Source of the DNA: an uncultured Lachnospiraceae bacterium
GTDB taxonomy: Bacteria; Bacillota; Clostridia; Lachnospirales; Lachnospiraceae
NCBI GenBank assembly: GCA_910584585.1
Contig: CAJUBP010000001.1
Coordinates: 62,001 to 126,000, forward strand
Length of the DNA: 64,000 bases
Direction of reading: 5' to 3'
Position numbers and translations under genes: made by a program. Below the pieces are notes generated by a model. It saw only the letters and a program-made list of their open reading frames with translations, was not told where the DNA came from and ran no database searches. Of this stretch, positions 56,108-64,000 are shown piece after piece (the stretch's first letter is position 1; each line of letters begins with the position of its first letter).

Positions 56108-57235
56108 TCATTTATAAAAATCTCTAATTTTTTCAACTACATATTCTGCTTCGTCATTCTTTAATGCATAAAATAACGGAAGCCGCATTAAACGTTCACT
56201 TTCCCTTGTCGTATTTCTATCTTCACCGATAAATTCTCCATATTTTTCACCTGCATTTGAAGTATGTAGGGGTACATAATGAAATACCGCATTTATATTA
56301 TTTTGATTTAAATAATAAATTAATCTTGTACGTTCATCCAGATTTTTTGTTTTAATGTAAAACATGTGCGCATTATGTTGGCATTCTTTCGGAATATATG
56401 GTAACTCTATCTTCCCACTCTCTTCCAACTCCTTTAATCCATTATAATAAAGCTCCCATAATTTTAATCGTCTCTGATTGATTTCCTCTGCAATCTCCAA
56501 CTGCGGTAACAAATATGCTGCATTCATTTCACTTGGAAGGTAAGATGAACCAACGTCTACCCAACTATATTTATCTACTTCTCCACGAAAAAATTGGGAT
56601 CGATTTGTCCCCTTCTCCCGAATTATTTCTCCTCTGTGAATATATCCCTCATTATTAATAAGAATTAAACCGCCTTCCCCCATTGTATAATTTTTAGTTT
56701 CATGAAAACTATATGTACCAAAATCCCCTATCGTCCCCAAATATTTTCCTTTATAAGATGCCATCATTCCCTGCGCTGCATCCTCAATAACAAATAACTG
56801 ACGTCTCTTTGCTATTTCCAAAATTGTATCCATCTCGCAGCCTACACCTGCATAATGAACAGGTACAATTGCTTTTGTTCTCTCTGTTATAGCATTTTCT
56901 ATTAAAGTTTCATCTATATTCATAGTGTCTTTTCGAATATCCACAAATTTAATCTTTGCGCCACGAAGCACAAACGCATCTGCCGTTGACACAAATGTAT
57001 AAGAAGGCATTATCACTTCATCTCCCTGTTTAATATCCGTAAGAAGCGCAGCCATCTCCAATGCATGTGTGCATGATGTAGTCAGCAATACTTTTACTCC
57101 TAATTTTTGAACAAACCAACTGGTACACTTTTCCGTAAATGGCCCATCTCCATTCAAACGCCTATTTTGTAAAATCGCCTCTGTAATGTATCCAATTCCT
57201 TTTTCCGTATAGACAGGCTCATTAAATGCCAACAT
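56108..57235 (-). CDS. wecE: dTDP-4-amino-4,6-dideoxygalactose transaminase-like (WecE/RffA)
   Basis: The product is 375 residues, a DegT/DnrJ/EryC1 PLP enzyme. SFHETKNYT holds the PLP lysine (K181), VIEDAAQGMMASYKG the cofactor Asp. GDEVIMPSYTFVSTADAFVL, VDIRKDTMNIDETLIE and IIREKGTNRSQFFRG closely match enterobacterial WecE, so the substrate is probably dTDP-4-keto-6-deoxyglucose. It could alternatively supply the amino group in the legionaminate pathway, since no separate LegC is seen. Confidence 0.85.
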   Translation of the reverse strand: MLAFNEPVYTEKGIGYITEAILQNRRLNGDGPFTEKCTSWFVQKLGVKVLLTTSCTHALEMAALLTDIKQGDEVIMPSYTFVSTADAFVLRGAKIKFVDIRKDTMNIDETLIENAITERTKAIVPVHYAGVGCEMDTILEIAKRRQLFVIEDAAQGMMASYKGKYLGTIGDFGTYSFHETKNYTMGEGGLILINNEGYIHRGEIIREKGTNRSQFFRGEVDKYSWVDVGSSYLPSEMNAAYLLPQLEIAEEINQRRLKLWELYYNGLKELEESGKIELPYIPKECQHNAHMFYIKTKNLDERTRLIYYLNQNNINAVFHYVPLHTSNAGEKYGEFIGEDRNTTRESERLMRLPLFYALKNDEAEYVVEKIRDFYK

Positions 57236-57316
57236 AGTTATCTCTCCATTTCATCAGAAATCTTTTTCATTCTCTCTTCATATATATTTATTAGAATCGT
57301 CAATTTCAGAATCATC

Positions 57317-58843
57317 TTATTTCATAAGTCCGTTAACTCCCTCTAATAGTTCTTCCACAAATCGGATTAACTTCTTATCTCCGTCTTCTTCATTATATTT
57401 ATGAACTTGCATCTTTTTCTTCTGATAAAAATTCTGATCATTTACATAACAACAAATTGTTTCTATCATTTTTTCATAATTTTGTACCACAAAATCTGAA
57501 CCGCAATTATATGCCACATCACAATCCGGTAAAGTGATGACAGGAAGTCCAGCCTGCAATGCCATTCCTCCGCTGTATCCCCCTCCTGCTCTCTTCGGAT
57601 TCATATATAAATCAAGAATTTTATAAACTCCTATTAAATCAGAACAATACCCTAAATAATAAATACGCTCCTTAAGTCCTTTATCCGCAAAATACTCTTT
57701 CACCCCGCCAGAATTCCCAATAATAGCAAACGCTATATTAGGAACCCTTTCTAACAACGTCTTCATTACTAAAATTAACTCTTCATTTACCTCCAGTTCT
57801 AATCGATTTCCTACAATTGCAATCAGAAATTGCTTCTCCGGCAATCCTAACCCCAAACGTGTATAATTGCTTTTACTTTCCTTTGTTATAACAGGAAATC
57901 TTTCTTTTAAAAATATTTGTTTCTGATGTGCCTCTAAAGCATCCAGATACTCCTGTTCTGTCTTATCATCCATTTTACCTAACCTTAGCAGTATATCCCC
58001 CTCTGAAATAGGGCATTCTATTGACATAGTAAATGCCACAAGCGTTGTAAAATTATTTATTAAATCAACAACTGAATTCGTCGTATCTGCGTTGAGTACA
58101 AAAAGCGGATTATAACCATAAATTATCGAAAACATCATACAATATTCCTTAACATTAAATGGATCCATAGAGATTTGATATCCCCGAAATTCCGCATCAC
58201 GATATACTATTTTTACTGGCATATCTTGCCAACATTCTGTTCCATCCTCTACACATTGCTTATACCAAAACTCTTTGGACAGCTTGCCATCGCACGGACA
58301 TACAAAAAGGATCACTTCATATCCAAGACATTCTTGTAGGGCATATGCTATATTTAAAAGAACTAGTGTAGGAGAATGCAATAGTCCTAGTAATTGTCCT
58401 GTAACGATCACAATTCTCTTTTTATTTCTTTTATTTACCGGAAGATACGGATATTCAATTTCCAAAAATTCTTGAAAACTCACCATATTCCTCTTATTGA
58501 GCATTCGTTTCTTTTTATATTCTCCTTTTACATGTACTAAACTCTGATACTTCAACAAACTTCCCGTAAAATAATCAAAATTCCCTCTGAGAATATTTTT
58601 CATTGCATCTTCTTGAAAATCTTTTACTTTCATGTACCACAGAATATTAGAAAATACAAACATTATGTCATCTACCTCAAACCGATCCAACATTATATTC
58701 CTAATCCCCCTCTTCTCAGACTCTGAAAATTGAAGATACTCTTGTTCTAAGCCAATAAAATACTCCTTTTTCTCATTTTCCTTTTCAAATATTTGATAAC
58801 TTGCCCGTACAATTTTTTTTACCCAATCTATAGGAGCATTCAT
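57317..58843 (-). CDS. GT-B-like glycosyltransferase, paralogue 1
   Basis: The product is 508 residues from the ATG at 58843 (MNAPIDWVKKIVRASYQ), with GGAAGGAAG upstream. The C-terminal domain has FLIAIVGNRLELEVNEELIL and MNPKRAGGGYSGGMALQAGL-PVITLPDC, a GT-B donor site. The N-terminal 170 residues are helical and family-specific. It is related to the protein at 60485-61936. The family resembles large flagellin or adhesin glycosyltransferases, but no exact match was recognised. Confidence 0.65.
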   Translation of the reverse strand: MNAPIDWVKKIVRASYQIFEKENEKKEYFIGLEQEYLQFSESEKRGIRNIMLDRFEVDDIMFVFSNILWYMKVKDFQEDAMKNILRGNFDYFTGSLLKYQSLVHVKGEYKKKRMLNKRNMVSFQEFLEIEYPYLPVNKRNKKRIVIVTGQLLGLLHSPTLVLLNIAYALQECLGYEVILFVCPCDGKLSKEFWYKQCVEDGTECWQDMPVKIVYRDAEFRGYQISMDPFNVKEYCMMFSIIYGYNPLFVLNADTTNSVVDLINNFTTLVAFTMSIECPISEGDILLRLGKMDDKTEQEYLDALEAHQKQIFLKERFPVITKESKSNYTRLGLGLPEKQFLIAIVGNRLELEVNEELILVMKTLLERVPNIAFAIIGNSGGVKEYFADKGLKERIYYLGYCSDLIGVYKILDLYMNPKRAGGGYSGGMALQAGLPVITLPDCDVAYNCGSDFVVQNYEKMIETICCYVNDQNFYQKKKMQVHKYNEEDGDKKLIRFVEELLEGVNGLMK

Positions 58844-58867
58844 TTTCTTCCTTCCTTCCATACATCC

Positions 58868-59476
58868 CTAAAATAACATCGCAGCATTCTTCCAATATCT
58901 TTTTGGTAATGTATAACCATTCCTTTCAATCTTTACAAAATTCATAATAGTAGAATCGTGGATATCATAAACTCGACAACATTCATATTCCCTAAATAAA
59001 CGCAGCATATCTTCTTTTGTAAAATCCCACATGTGATATTTGTTATAATGTGTAGTCTTTTTACTCGGAAAAGAAATAATTATTTCCGGAATATGGCACC
59101 GCAAAGCCATTTCTTTCAGCACATCAGGTTCAGACAAATGTTCCACCGTCTCTAATGAAACTAAAAAATCAAATTTCCCCTCTACTGTCTCAGGTACCCC
59201 CACAACGAATTTAATATTATCTTTACTAAAATTCTTATTCGCATTTGCTACTGCCTGTTCACTCTTGTCGAACGCTGTTATTTTGGTAACATCAGGGTTT
59301 TTAGACATTAGATAACTTCCATATCCCTCCCCACATGCAATATCCAAAACATGACCATACACAAATTGTCTGGCATACATGTAACGTTCGATCCCTCTAC
59401 GGATAATAATATCTTCCTCTATGTTATCTATATCTTTTTTATCAATTACGATTCGTTCCATTTCCTTTTTCTTCAT
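58868..59476 (-). CDS. class I SAM-dependent methyltransferase
   Basis: The product is 202 residues. Motif I is VLDIACGEGYGSYLM (43-57), followed by ITAFDKSEQAVANANKNF, FDFLVSLETVEHLSEPDVL and IIISFPSKKTTHYNKYHMWD. It probably methylates a sugar or glycan end; the acceptor is not known. Lies between the two GT-B genes and the epimerase. Confidence 0.82.
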   Translation of the reverse strand: MKKKEMERIVIDKKDIDNIEEDIIIRRGIERYMYARQFVYGHVLDIACGEGYGSYLMSKNPDVTKITAFDKSEQAVANANKNFSKDNIKFVVGVPETVEGKFDFLVSLETVEHLSEPDVLKEMALRCHIPEIIISFPSKKTTHYNKYHMWDFTKEDMLRLFREYECCRVYDIHDSTIMNFVKIERNGYTLPKRYWKNAAMLF

Positions 59477-59495
59477 CTGACTCTCCTATATCTTT

Positions 59496-60470
59496 TTAAA
59501 CAATATATCCTTTATACCAATCATAGAATTTCTTTAGTCCATCTTCTATACATGTTCTTGGATAAAAATTACAGACTTTTTGAATATCCGTAATATCGGC
59601 ATAGGTTTGTTCTACATCGCCAGTTCTTTTTTCGCACATTACTTTATCAGCTTCTTTTCCTACTATTTTTTCAATTATGCTTATAAATTTCATTAATTTG
59701 ATTGACTTTCCGCTACCTATGTTATATATTTCATAAAAACCTGCTTCTTTCTTCAATTTCTGACAATACGAAAATAAACCCATAATCCCTTCTAATAGAT
59801 CGTCAATATAAGTAAAATCTCGATATTGATTCCCATAATTAAAGACCTCTATTGGTTCATTATGAAAAATCTTGTCTACAAACTTCCAGTAGGCCATATC
59901 AGGCCTTCCCATAGGCCCATACACTGTAAAAAAACGCATACCTATCCCATTAATTCCAAAATTATTACAATAAGTATATACTATGACTTCATCACTTTTT
60001 TTCGTTGCTGCATATAAACTCACTGGAAAATCTGTCTTCAACCCAATTCTAAGCTTTTTCTCCTCTGATTGTCCGTATACAGAACTGGAAGAGGCATACA
60101 TAAAACGATTAATACAATACTTACGACATAACTCAAGGATTCTAAATGTTCCTACAATATTAGTTTCAATATATTTTTCAGGACAAGTCAAACTATAACG
60201 CACCCCTGCCTGAGCAGCTAAATGAATAACAATATCGATAGAATATGTATTTGCAACTTCTTCCAATTTCACCACATCACAAATATCAGCCTCATAAAAA
60301 GCAAAACCTGAATACTTCATGAGAATATCTGTTCGCATTCTCTTTAATCCTGTATCGTAATAATCATTCATATTATCATAACCTATTACAATATTTCCCT
60401 GTTCTAATAAAGCCTTTGCTGTATAAAACCCGATAAATCCAGCACTTCCTGTAATTAAAATTGTCTCCAT
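59496..60470 (-). CDS. NAD-dependent epimerase, UDP-glucuronate 4-epimerase-like
   Basis: The product is 324 residues. GSAGFIG (8-14) binds NAD; YASSSSVYG and the YAATKKSDE catalytic Tyr-Lys pair follow. YDNMNDYYDTGLKRMR, AAQAGVRYSL and VYGPMGRPDMAYWKF are characteristic of UDP-glucuronate/UDP-galacturonate 4-epimerases. It would supply a galacturonate-type donor to the surface glycan. Confidence 0.82.
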   Translation of the reverse strand: METILITGSAGFIGFYTAKALLEQGNIVIGYDNMNDYYDTGLKRMRTDILMKYSGFAFYEADICDVVKLEEVANTYSIDIVIHLAAQAGVRYSLTCPEKYIETNIVGTFRILELCRKYCINRFMYASSSSVYGQSEEKKLRIGLKTDFPVSLYAATKKSDEVIVYTYCNNFGINGIGMRFFTVYGPMGRPDMAYWKFVDKIFHNEPIEVFNYGNQYRDFTYIDDLLEGIMGLFSYCQKLKKEAGFYEIYNIGSGKSIKLMKFISIIEKIVGKEADKVMCEKRTGDVEQTYADITDIQKVCNFYPRTCIEDGLKKFYDWYKGYIV

Positions 60471-60484
60471 ACATTCCTCACAAG

Positions 60485-61936
60485 TTAAAAAGTTCTTCCA
60501 TAAATTTGTTCAAATATTTTTTTCTGAGTTCCTGGTAAATCACTCAATTCTTCTGCTCTTTTCAATGCTTTTTCTTTCGCCGTCTCATAAAATATCTTAT
60601 CTGTAATATAACGATTTATTTTTTCTAAATAATCATCATAAGTTTCAACGGCAAATTCATTTCCGCATGTATAAAACACATCCCCAAATTTCAAAGTAAT
60701 CACTGGCACTCCATATGCCAATGCCTCAAAACTAGAACGCCCACCACCACTTCGTTTAGGATTACAATAAATATTACACAATTTGACAGCCTGTCTTGCT
60801 TCCTTCAATTTTCCTGTAAAATGAATCTTTTCTATATTTGATATCTCTTCTTCAAATCTTTCTATATGCTCAATCTCCCCAATTATCATAAAATGAACAT
60901 CTTGTTGCCTCAAAACCCTTTCTATTAGTAAAATAAATTCGTCCGTTATCTCTTCGTCTAAACGATTTCCGATAATGCCAATTAAAAAACTTGTATCCTG
61001 AATACCAAACTCAGCACGCTCATATATCATTGTATCTTCCGAAAGTTCATAGTTAGTACACGTCTCAATTACTCTTTGATATGGTTCTAAACGGCGCAGA
61101 CGCAATTTATCTTTCTCTTCTAATTGCCTACCCACCAGAAGATATTCACACATAGTAATAGGAATATCATTACTGCATGGCATACACACTGTCTTTGTAA
61201 ATCTTCTGCACAAATCTGCCACTAAGCAAGAATCACTGATATTATAGACTAATTCCGGCTGCCGCTGATAGATTTTTCTCAATAACTCATTAATTCCATA
61301 TAAATCTGGCATGTAACCTGAATACTGAATAAATGGAATTTCAAGCTCCTTATAAAAAATTTCTGTTAAGCTACTATATTCTTCTAAAAAATAGGGAAAT
61401 AAATTTTGTTTTAAGCAATTACATGGGTAAAAATGAAAGCTAGCATCATTAACAATCATTACCTGCTTTTTCAGCGACATAGCAATAGTATAGGCATAAT
61501 CCAAAACTCGCCTAGTGGGTGCGTGAGCCGGTTGCAAAAACTGATTTGTAACAATTACAACCAAATTACTTTCTAAATTTTCTGTCCTTTCATATGTATC
61601 TTCAACAGACTCTTCTACTATTTTGTAAATTAATCTATAAAGCTCATCCAAATTCTTATTCAGCTCTAAGCTATAATCTGTAAATGTGGCTCTCCTTAAT
61701 ATCCAATAAATATTCCATTGTTCTTTCAAATCAATTCTTTTTAAGTATAAACAACAATCATACAAAAGATCATAACATTTCTTCTTTAATTTAATTTCAC
61801 TGCCAGTAATCGCATTAAGACTTGCCAACTGCATGATATCCCTTCCCTCTGCAATAGACAACTTTGCTAAACTCATAGGATTATTTACAAAATAATCTAC
61901 AATTCTCTCTGAATTTTTTATTTCTTCTGTAGTCAT
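60485..61936 (-). CDS. GT-B-like glycosyltransferase, paralogue 2
   Basis: The product is 483 residues. The C-terminal part (FLIGIIGNRLDEEITDEFIL, CNPKRSGGGRSSFEALAYGV-PVITLKFGD) parallels the protein at 57317-58843 position by position, and both end with a similar helical tail. The N-terminal half (VVIVTNQFLQPAHAPTRRVLD) differs more. Two related enzymes suggest successive or alternative transfers to the same acceptor. Confidence 0.65.
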   Translation of the reverse strand: MTTEEIKNSERIVDYFVNNPMSLAKLSIAEGRDIMQLASLNAITGSEIKLKKKCYDLLYDCCLYLKRIDLKEQWNIYWILRRATFTDYSLELNKNLDELYRLIYKIVEESVEDTYERTENLESNLVVIVTNQFLQPAHAPTRRVLDYAYTIAMSLKKQVMIVNDASFHFYPCNCLKQNLFPYFLEEYSSLTEIFYKELEIPFIQYSGYMPDLYGINELLRKIYQRQPELVYNISDSCLVADLCRRFTKTVCMPCSNDIPITMCEYLLVGRQLEEKDKLRLRRLEPYQRVIETCTNYELSEDTMIYERAEFGIQDTSFLIGIIGNRLDEEITDEFILLIERVLRQQDVHFMIIGEIEHIERFEEEISNIEKIHFTGKLKEARQAVKLCNIYCNPKRSGGGRSSFEALAYGVPVITLKFGDVFYTCGNEFAVETYDDYLEKINRYITDKIFYETAKEKALKRAEELSDLPGTQKKIFEQIYGRTF

Positions 61937-61952
61937 TTCAATTATGTCCTTC

Positions 61953-62969
61953 CTATTTTATTTTCATATCAAAACTAACTGTTATAATTTCATCCTCTTC
62001 AAAATCTTTTTCCGCTCTTTTCCCCAATACTTTAAACCAGTTCATTGGAGAAATCCCTGTTCCTGGTCGCTTAGTAGTCAAATTTTCTTCTGTAAATCTC
62101 TCCCCTTTGCTTATTCTATGCCTCGCCACTATACTTTTTCGAACCGTCTCTATATTTTTCTTTTCTGATTCAGAAGGCTTTTTCTCACTATTTCCCATAG
62201 CCTGCTCCACATTAGAAACTGCTTTTACCATATCTCTAAACTCATCCGGCTCAAGACTAGATAGGTGATCCGGCCCTTTCATTTTCCGATCCAATGTAAA
62301 ATGTTTTTCCAAAATACATGCCCCAATGGCAGCCGCCGCAATGGGAATCTCAATCCCTTGCGTATGATCTGAATACCCCACAGGTAAGCAAAAGGCTTTC
62401 TGTAAAGTTACCATAGCCCTCAAATTTACATCCTTCATAGGAGTAGGATATTCTGTATTACAATGTAACAATATAATTTCCTTAGTTCCTCCCTCTTCCA
62501 GGCATCTTATTGCTGCTTCCACCTCTTCCATCTCACACATACCTGTAGACACCACAACGGATTTTCTAGTTCTCGCTATCGCCATCAGATAGGGTAAATT
62601 TGTGACTTCTCCAGAAGGAATTTTCCAAAAATCCATATTCAATTTATCCAAAAAACAAATACTCTCCAGATCAAACGGAGCAGACACAAAGCCAATTCCC
62701 TGTTGATCACAATACTTTCTCAACATAATAAAATCATCTTGATTCAAAGCCAATTGTTCTAGCATCTCTAATTGGCTCTCCTTATTTCCTGTGAGTTTTC
62801 TCTGATACTCTGCCTTCCCAGCAAATTTAGACACCAAAGCCTTTGGACAAAATGTCTGAAATTTTATGTAATCAGCGCCTGCTTCTTTCGCAGCCAGTAC
62901 CATCTCCTTAGCTATAGATAAACTCCCATTATGATTTACTCCTGCCTCCGCAATTATTTTAATAGCCAT
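61953..62969 (-). CDS. legI: nonulosonic acid synthase (NeuB/LegI)
   Basis: The product is 338 residues. The TIM barrel begins IIAEAGVNHNGSLSIAKEMV, with ADYIKFQTF, IPSGEVTNLPYL and GYSDHTQGIEIPIAAAAIGA, IEKHFTLD-like ILEKHFTLDRKMKGPDH, then a C-terminal SAF (antifreeze-like) domain (about 280-338, VARHRISKGERFTEENLTTK-RPG). It condenses the mannosamine-type sugar with phosphoenolpyruvate. Legionaminate rather than sialate is inferred from the neighbouring genes. Confidence 0.88.
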   Translation of the reverse strand: MAIKIIAEAGVNHNGSLSIAKEMVLAAKEAGADYIKFQTFCPKALVSKFAGKAEYQRKLTGNKESQLEMLEQLALNQDDFIMLRKYCDQQGIGFVSAPFDLESICFLDKLNMDFWKIPSGEVTNLPYLMAIARTRKSVVVSTGMCEMEEVEAAIRCLEEGGTKEIILLHCNTEYPTPMKDVNLRAMVTLQKAFCLPVGYSDHTQGIEIPIAAAAIGACILEKHFTLDRKMKGPDHLSSLEPDEFRDMVKAVSNVEQAMGNSEKKPSESEKKNIETVRKSIVARHRISKGERFTEENLTTKRPGTGISPMNWFKVLGKRAEKDFEEDEIITVSFDMKIK

Positions 62970-63064
62970 TTTTGATTCCTCTTTTAACCCTGATCACTGA
63001 AACAATATTAAAAACATTTTCTTGTGTTCTAAACTTAAAGCTTATCTTTCATAATTTCACATAA

Positions 63065-64000
63065 TCAAACAGCAATTAGCACATAATCACACGGCCATAA
63101 ACCTCTTCCATTAAAACGCATATAAAATTTGTAATCATCACGAATGCTATGGATCAAATATGGAATATCAAAAATATCTCCTGGTAAATGGTAAGAAGAC
63201 ACCAGTAACTTAGGTTTTTCAGATAAAATATGCCCTTTTGCGCCCATAATCGCATCTTTTTCCAAACCTTCGATATCCATTTTAATAACGGATATCGGTT
63301 CTTTGATATCCTCATCCAATGTAACAACATCTATCCTAACATCCCCTGCCTCTGACAAATGATTCCCTGCTTCAATTTTGTCATTCATCATAAACATAGT
63401 ACTTTTTTCACTTCCAACTCCTTTTTGTCTTGTCACAATGTCCGGATATTGCGATATATTGCGAATTAATTCCTGATACGTACTGGGTGTAATCTCATAA
63501 GCATAGATTCTCTTATACAGACCATAAGTTTTAATATAATCACAAATCGAATCACCTACAAATGCACCTAAATCCACTAACACGTCATCTTTTCCGCACT
63601 CCAGAATATCCAAATCATAATAATCCTTAAATACAGTCTCCGTAAAAGTATGCAATTTATTTATATCGAATTCAAACCAATATCGAATAATCCCATTTAA
63701 TATCATCTTCGATCTATAGTCTGCAAGTCTCTCATACAACCACCTATAATTTTCTATTTTATTCGCCATTAATTCCACATGTTGTTCTATCAAAGAATAA
63801 TCCCTATTTATAAAATCCAACTTGCCTTGCATCCACGTATACCTATTCGGCAACGATAAATACTCCATTCTCTGCCATTCTGGCAAACTTTTAAAATGTT
63901 CTGTCACCGTCTGATATATAATATCTATATCAACATATTTAAAATACTCATATATATCCCAAAACTCCCCGTCTATTTCCTTCTCCGAACGTCTTGCCAA
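63065..64000 (-). CDS. FkbM-family methyltransferase, 5' end off the window
   Basis: At least 311 residues are seen; the frame is still open at the right edge, so the start is not in the window. SAM binding is seen at VLVDLGAFVGDSICDYI and YAYEITPSTYQELIRN, with VVTLDEDIKEPISVIKMDIE-GLEKDAIMGA, the FkbM hallmark. FkbM enzymes O-methylate sugars or natural products. It ends 95 bp before legI in the same direction. Confidence 0.8.
   Translation of the reverse strand: MARRSEKEIDGEFWDIYEYFKYVDIDIIYQTVTEHFKSLPEWQRMEYLSLPNRYTWMQGKLDFINRDYSLIEQHVELMANKIENYRWLYERLADYRSKMILNGIIRYWFEFDINKLHTFTETVFKDYYDLDILECGKDDVLVDLGAFVGDSICDYIKTYGLYKRIYAYEITPSTYQELIRNISQYPDIVTRQKGVGSEKSTMFMMNDKIEAGNHLSEAGDVRIDVVTLDEDIKEPISVIKMDIEGLEKDAIMGAKGHILSEKPKLLVSSYHLPGDIFDIPYLIHSIRDDYKFYMRFNGRGLWPCDYVLIAV

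Noticed and set aside
1..64000. tRNA and rRNA genes
   Set aside because: I looked for T-loop and anticodon patterns and rRNA segments in the gaps and saw none that I could support.

Overview
The window looks like a chromosomal segment of a Lachnospiraceae-type Clostridium (low-to-mid GC Firmicute). Supporting signs are AGGAGG ribosome binding sites, the sequence of RpoB/RpoC, EF-Tu and EF-G, a DUF6033 protein, a DUF4179 anti-sigma factor, a Firmicutes-type L10 leader and a flagellin locus with legionaminate-type sugar genes. Almost every gene is on the minus strand, so operons read from right to left.

Layout: 1-1725 is the N-terminal part of a secreted repeat protein. 1.8-10.4 kb is an accessory region full of broken genes: an Abi_2 relic, three AlbA/Schlafen-type ATP-binding genes (all damaged), GNAT and tyrosine-phosphatase genes, a 166-bp MITE-like palindrome, and a segmental duplication that carries the 3' end of tuf. 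The two copies of the duplicated module have lost complementary parts. 10.4-15.1 kb is the str operon (rpsL-rpsG-fusA-tuf) with a near-perfect promoter. 15.2-16.4 kb is a CPA1 Na+/H+ antiporter. 16.5-24.3 kb is rpoB-rpoC with its own promoter, a 62-bp palindrome in the leader and a terminator. 24.5-25.4 kb is non-coding and holds three copies of a roughly 205-bp inverted-repeat element with compensatory stem changes. 25.4-27.2 kb is an ECF sigma/anti-sigma pair. 27.3-31.0 kb is rpmG-secE-nusG-rplK-rplA-rplJ-rplL with an L10 leader and attenuator.

31.0-35.6 kb holds flagellar genes: a FliD-like protein with a sigma-28-like promoter, an IS256-family insertion sequence, a short atypical flagellin and a small helical protein. 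35.6-64.0 kb is a flagellin or surface-glycan modification locus: glycosyltransferases (GT2, CgeB-like, GT-D, two related GT-B proteins) and legionaminic-acid genes (PtmE-like, LegB, LegG/NeuC, LegI/NeuB, LegF/NeuA). It also has a WecE-like aminotransferase next to a formyltransferase, a WbqC-like protein, a UDP-glucuronate-epimerase-like protein and two methyltransferases. The likely product is a flagellin decorated with a nonulosonic acid and probably a formamido sugar.

The sugar locus is interrupted at 41.4-52.1 kb by six tandem genes of one family (AAA-ATPase-like plus PD-(D/E)XK nuclease). They are mosaics of interchangeable N-terminal, middle and C-terminal blocks. This array and the three-copy structured element at 24.5-25.4 kb are the two most unusual things in the window. 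All calls are from reading the sequence; no database search was run.
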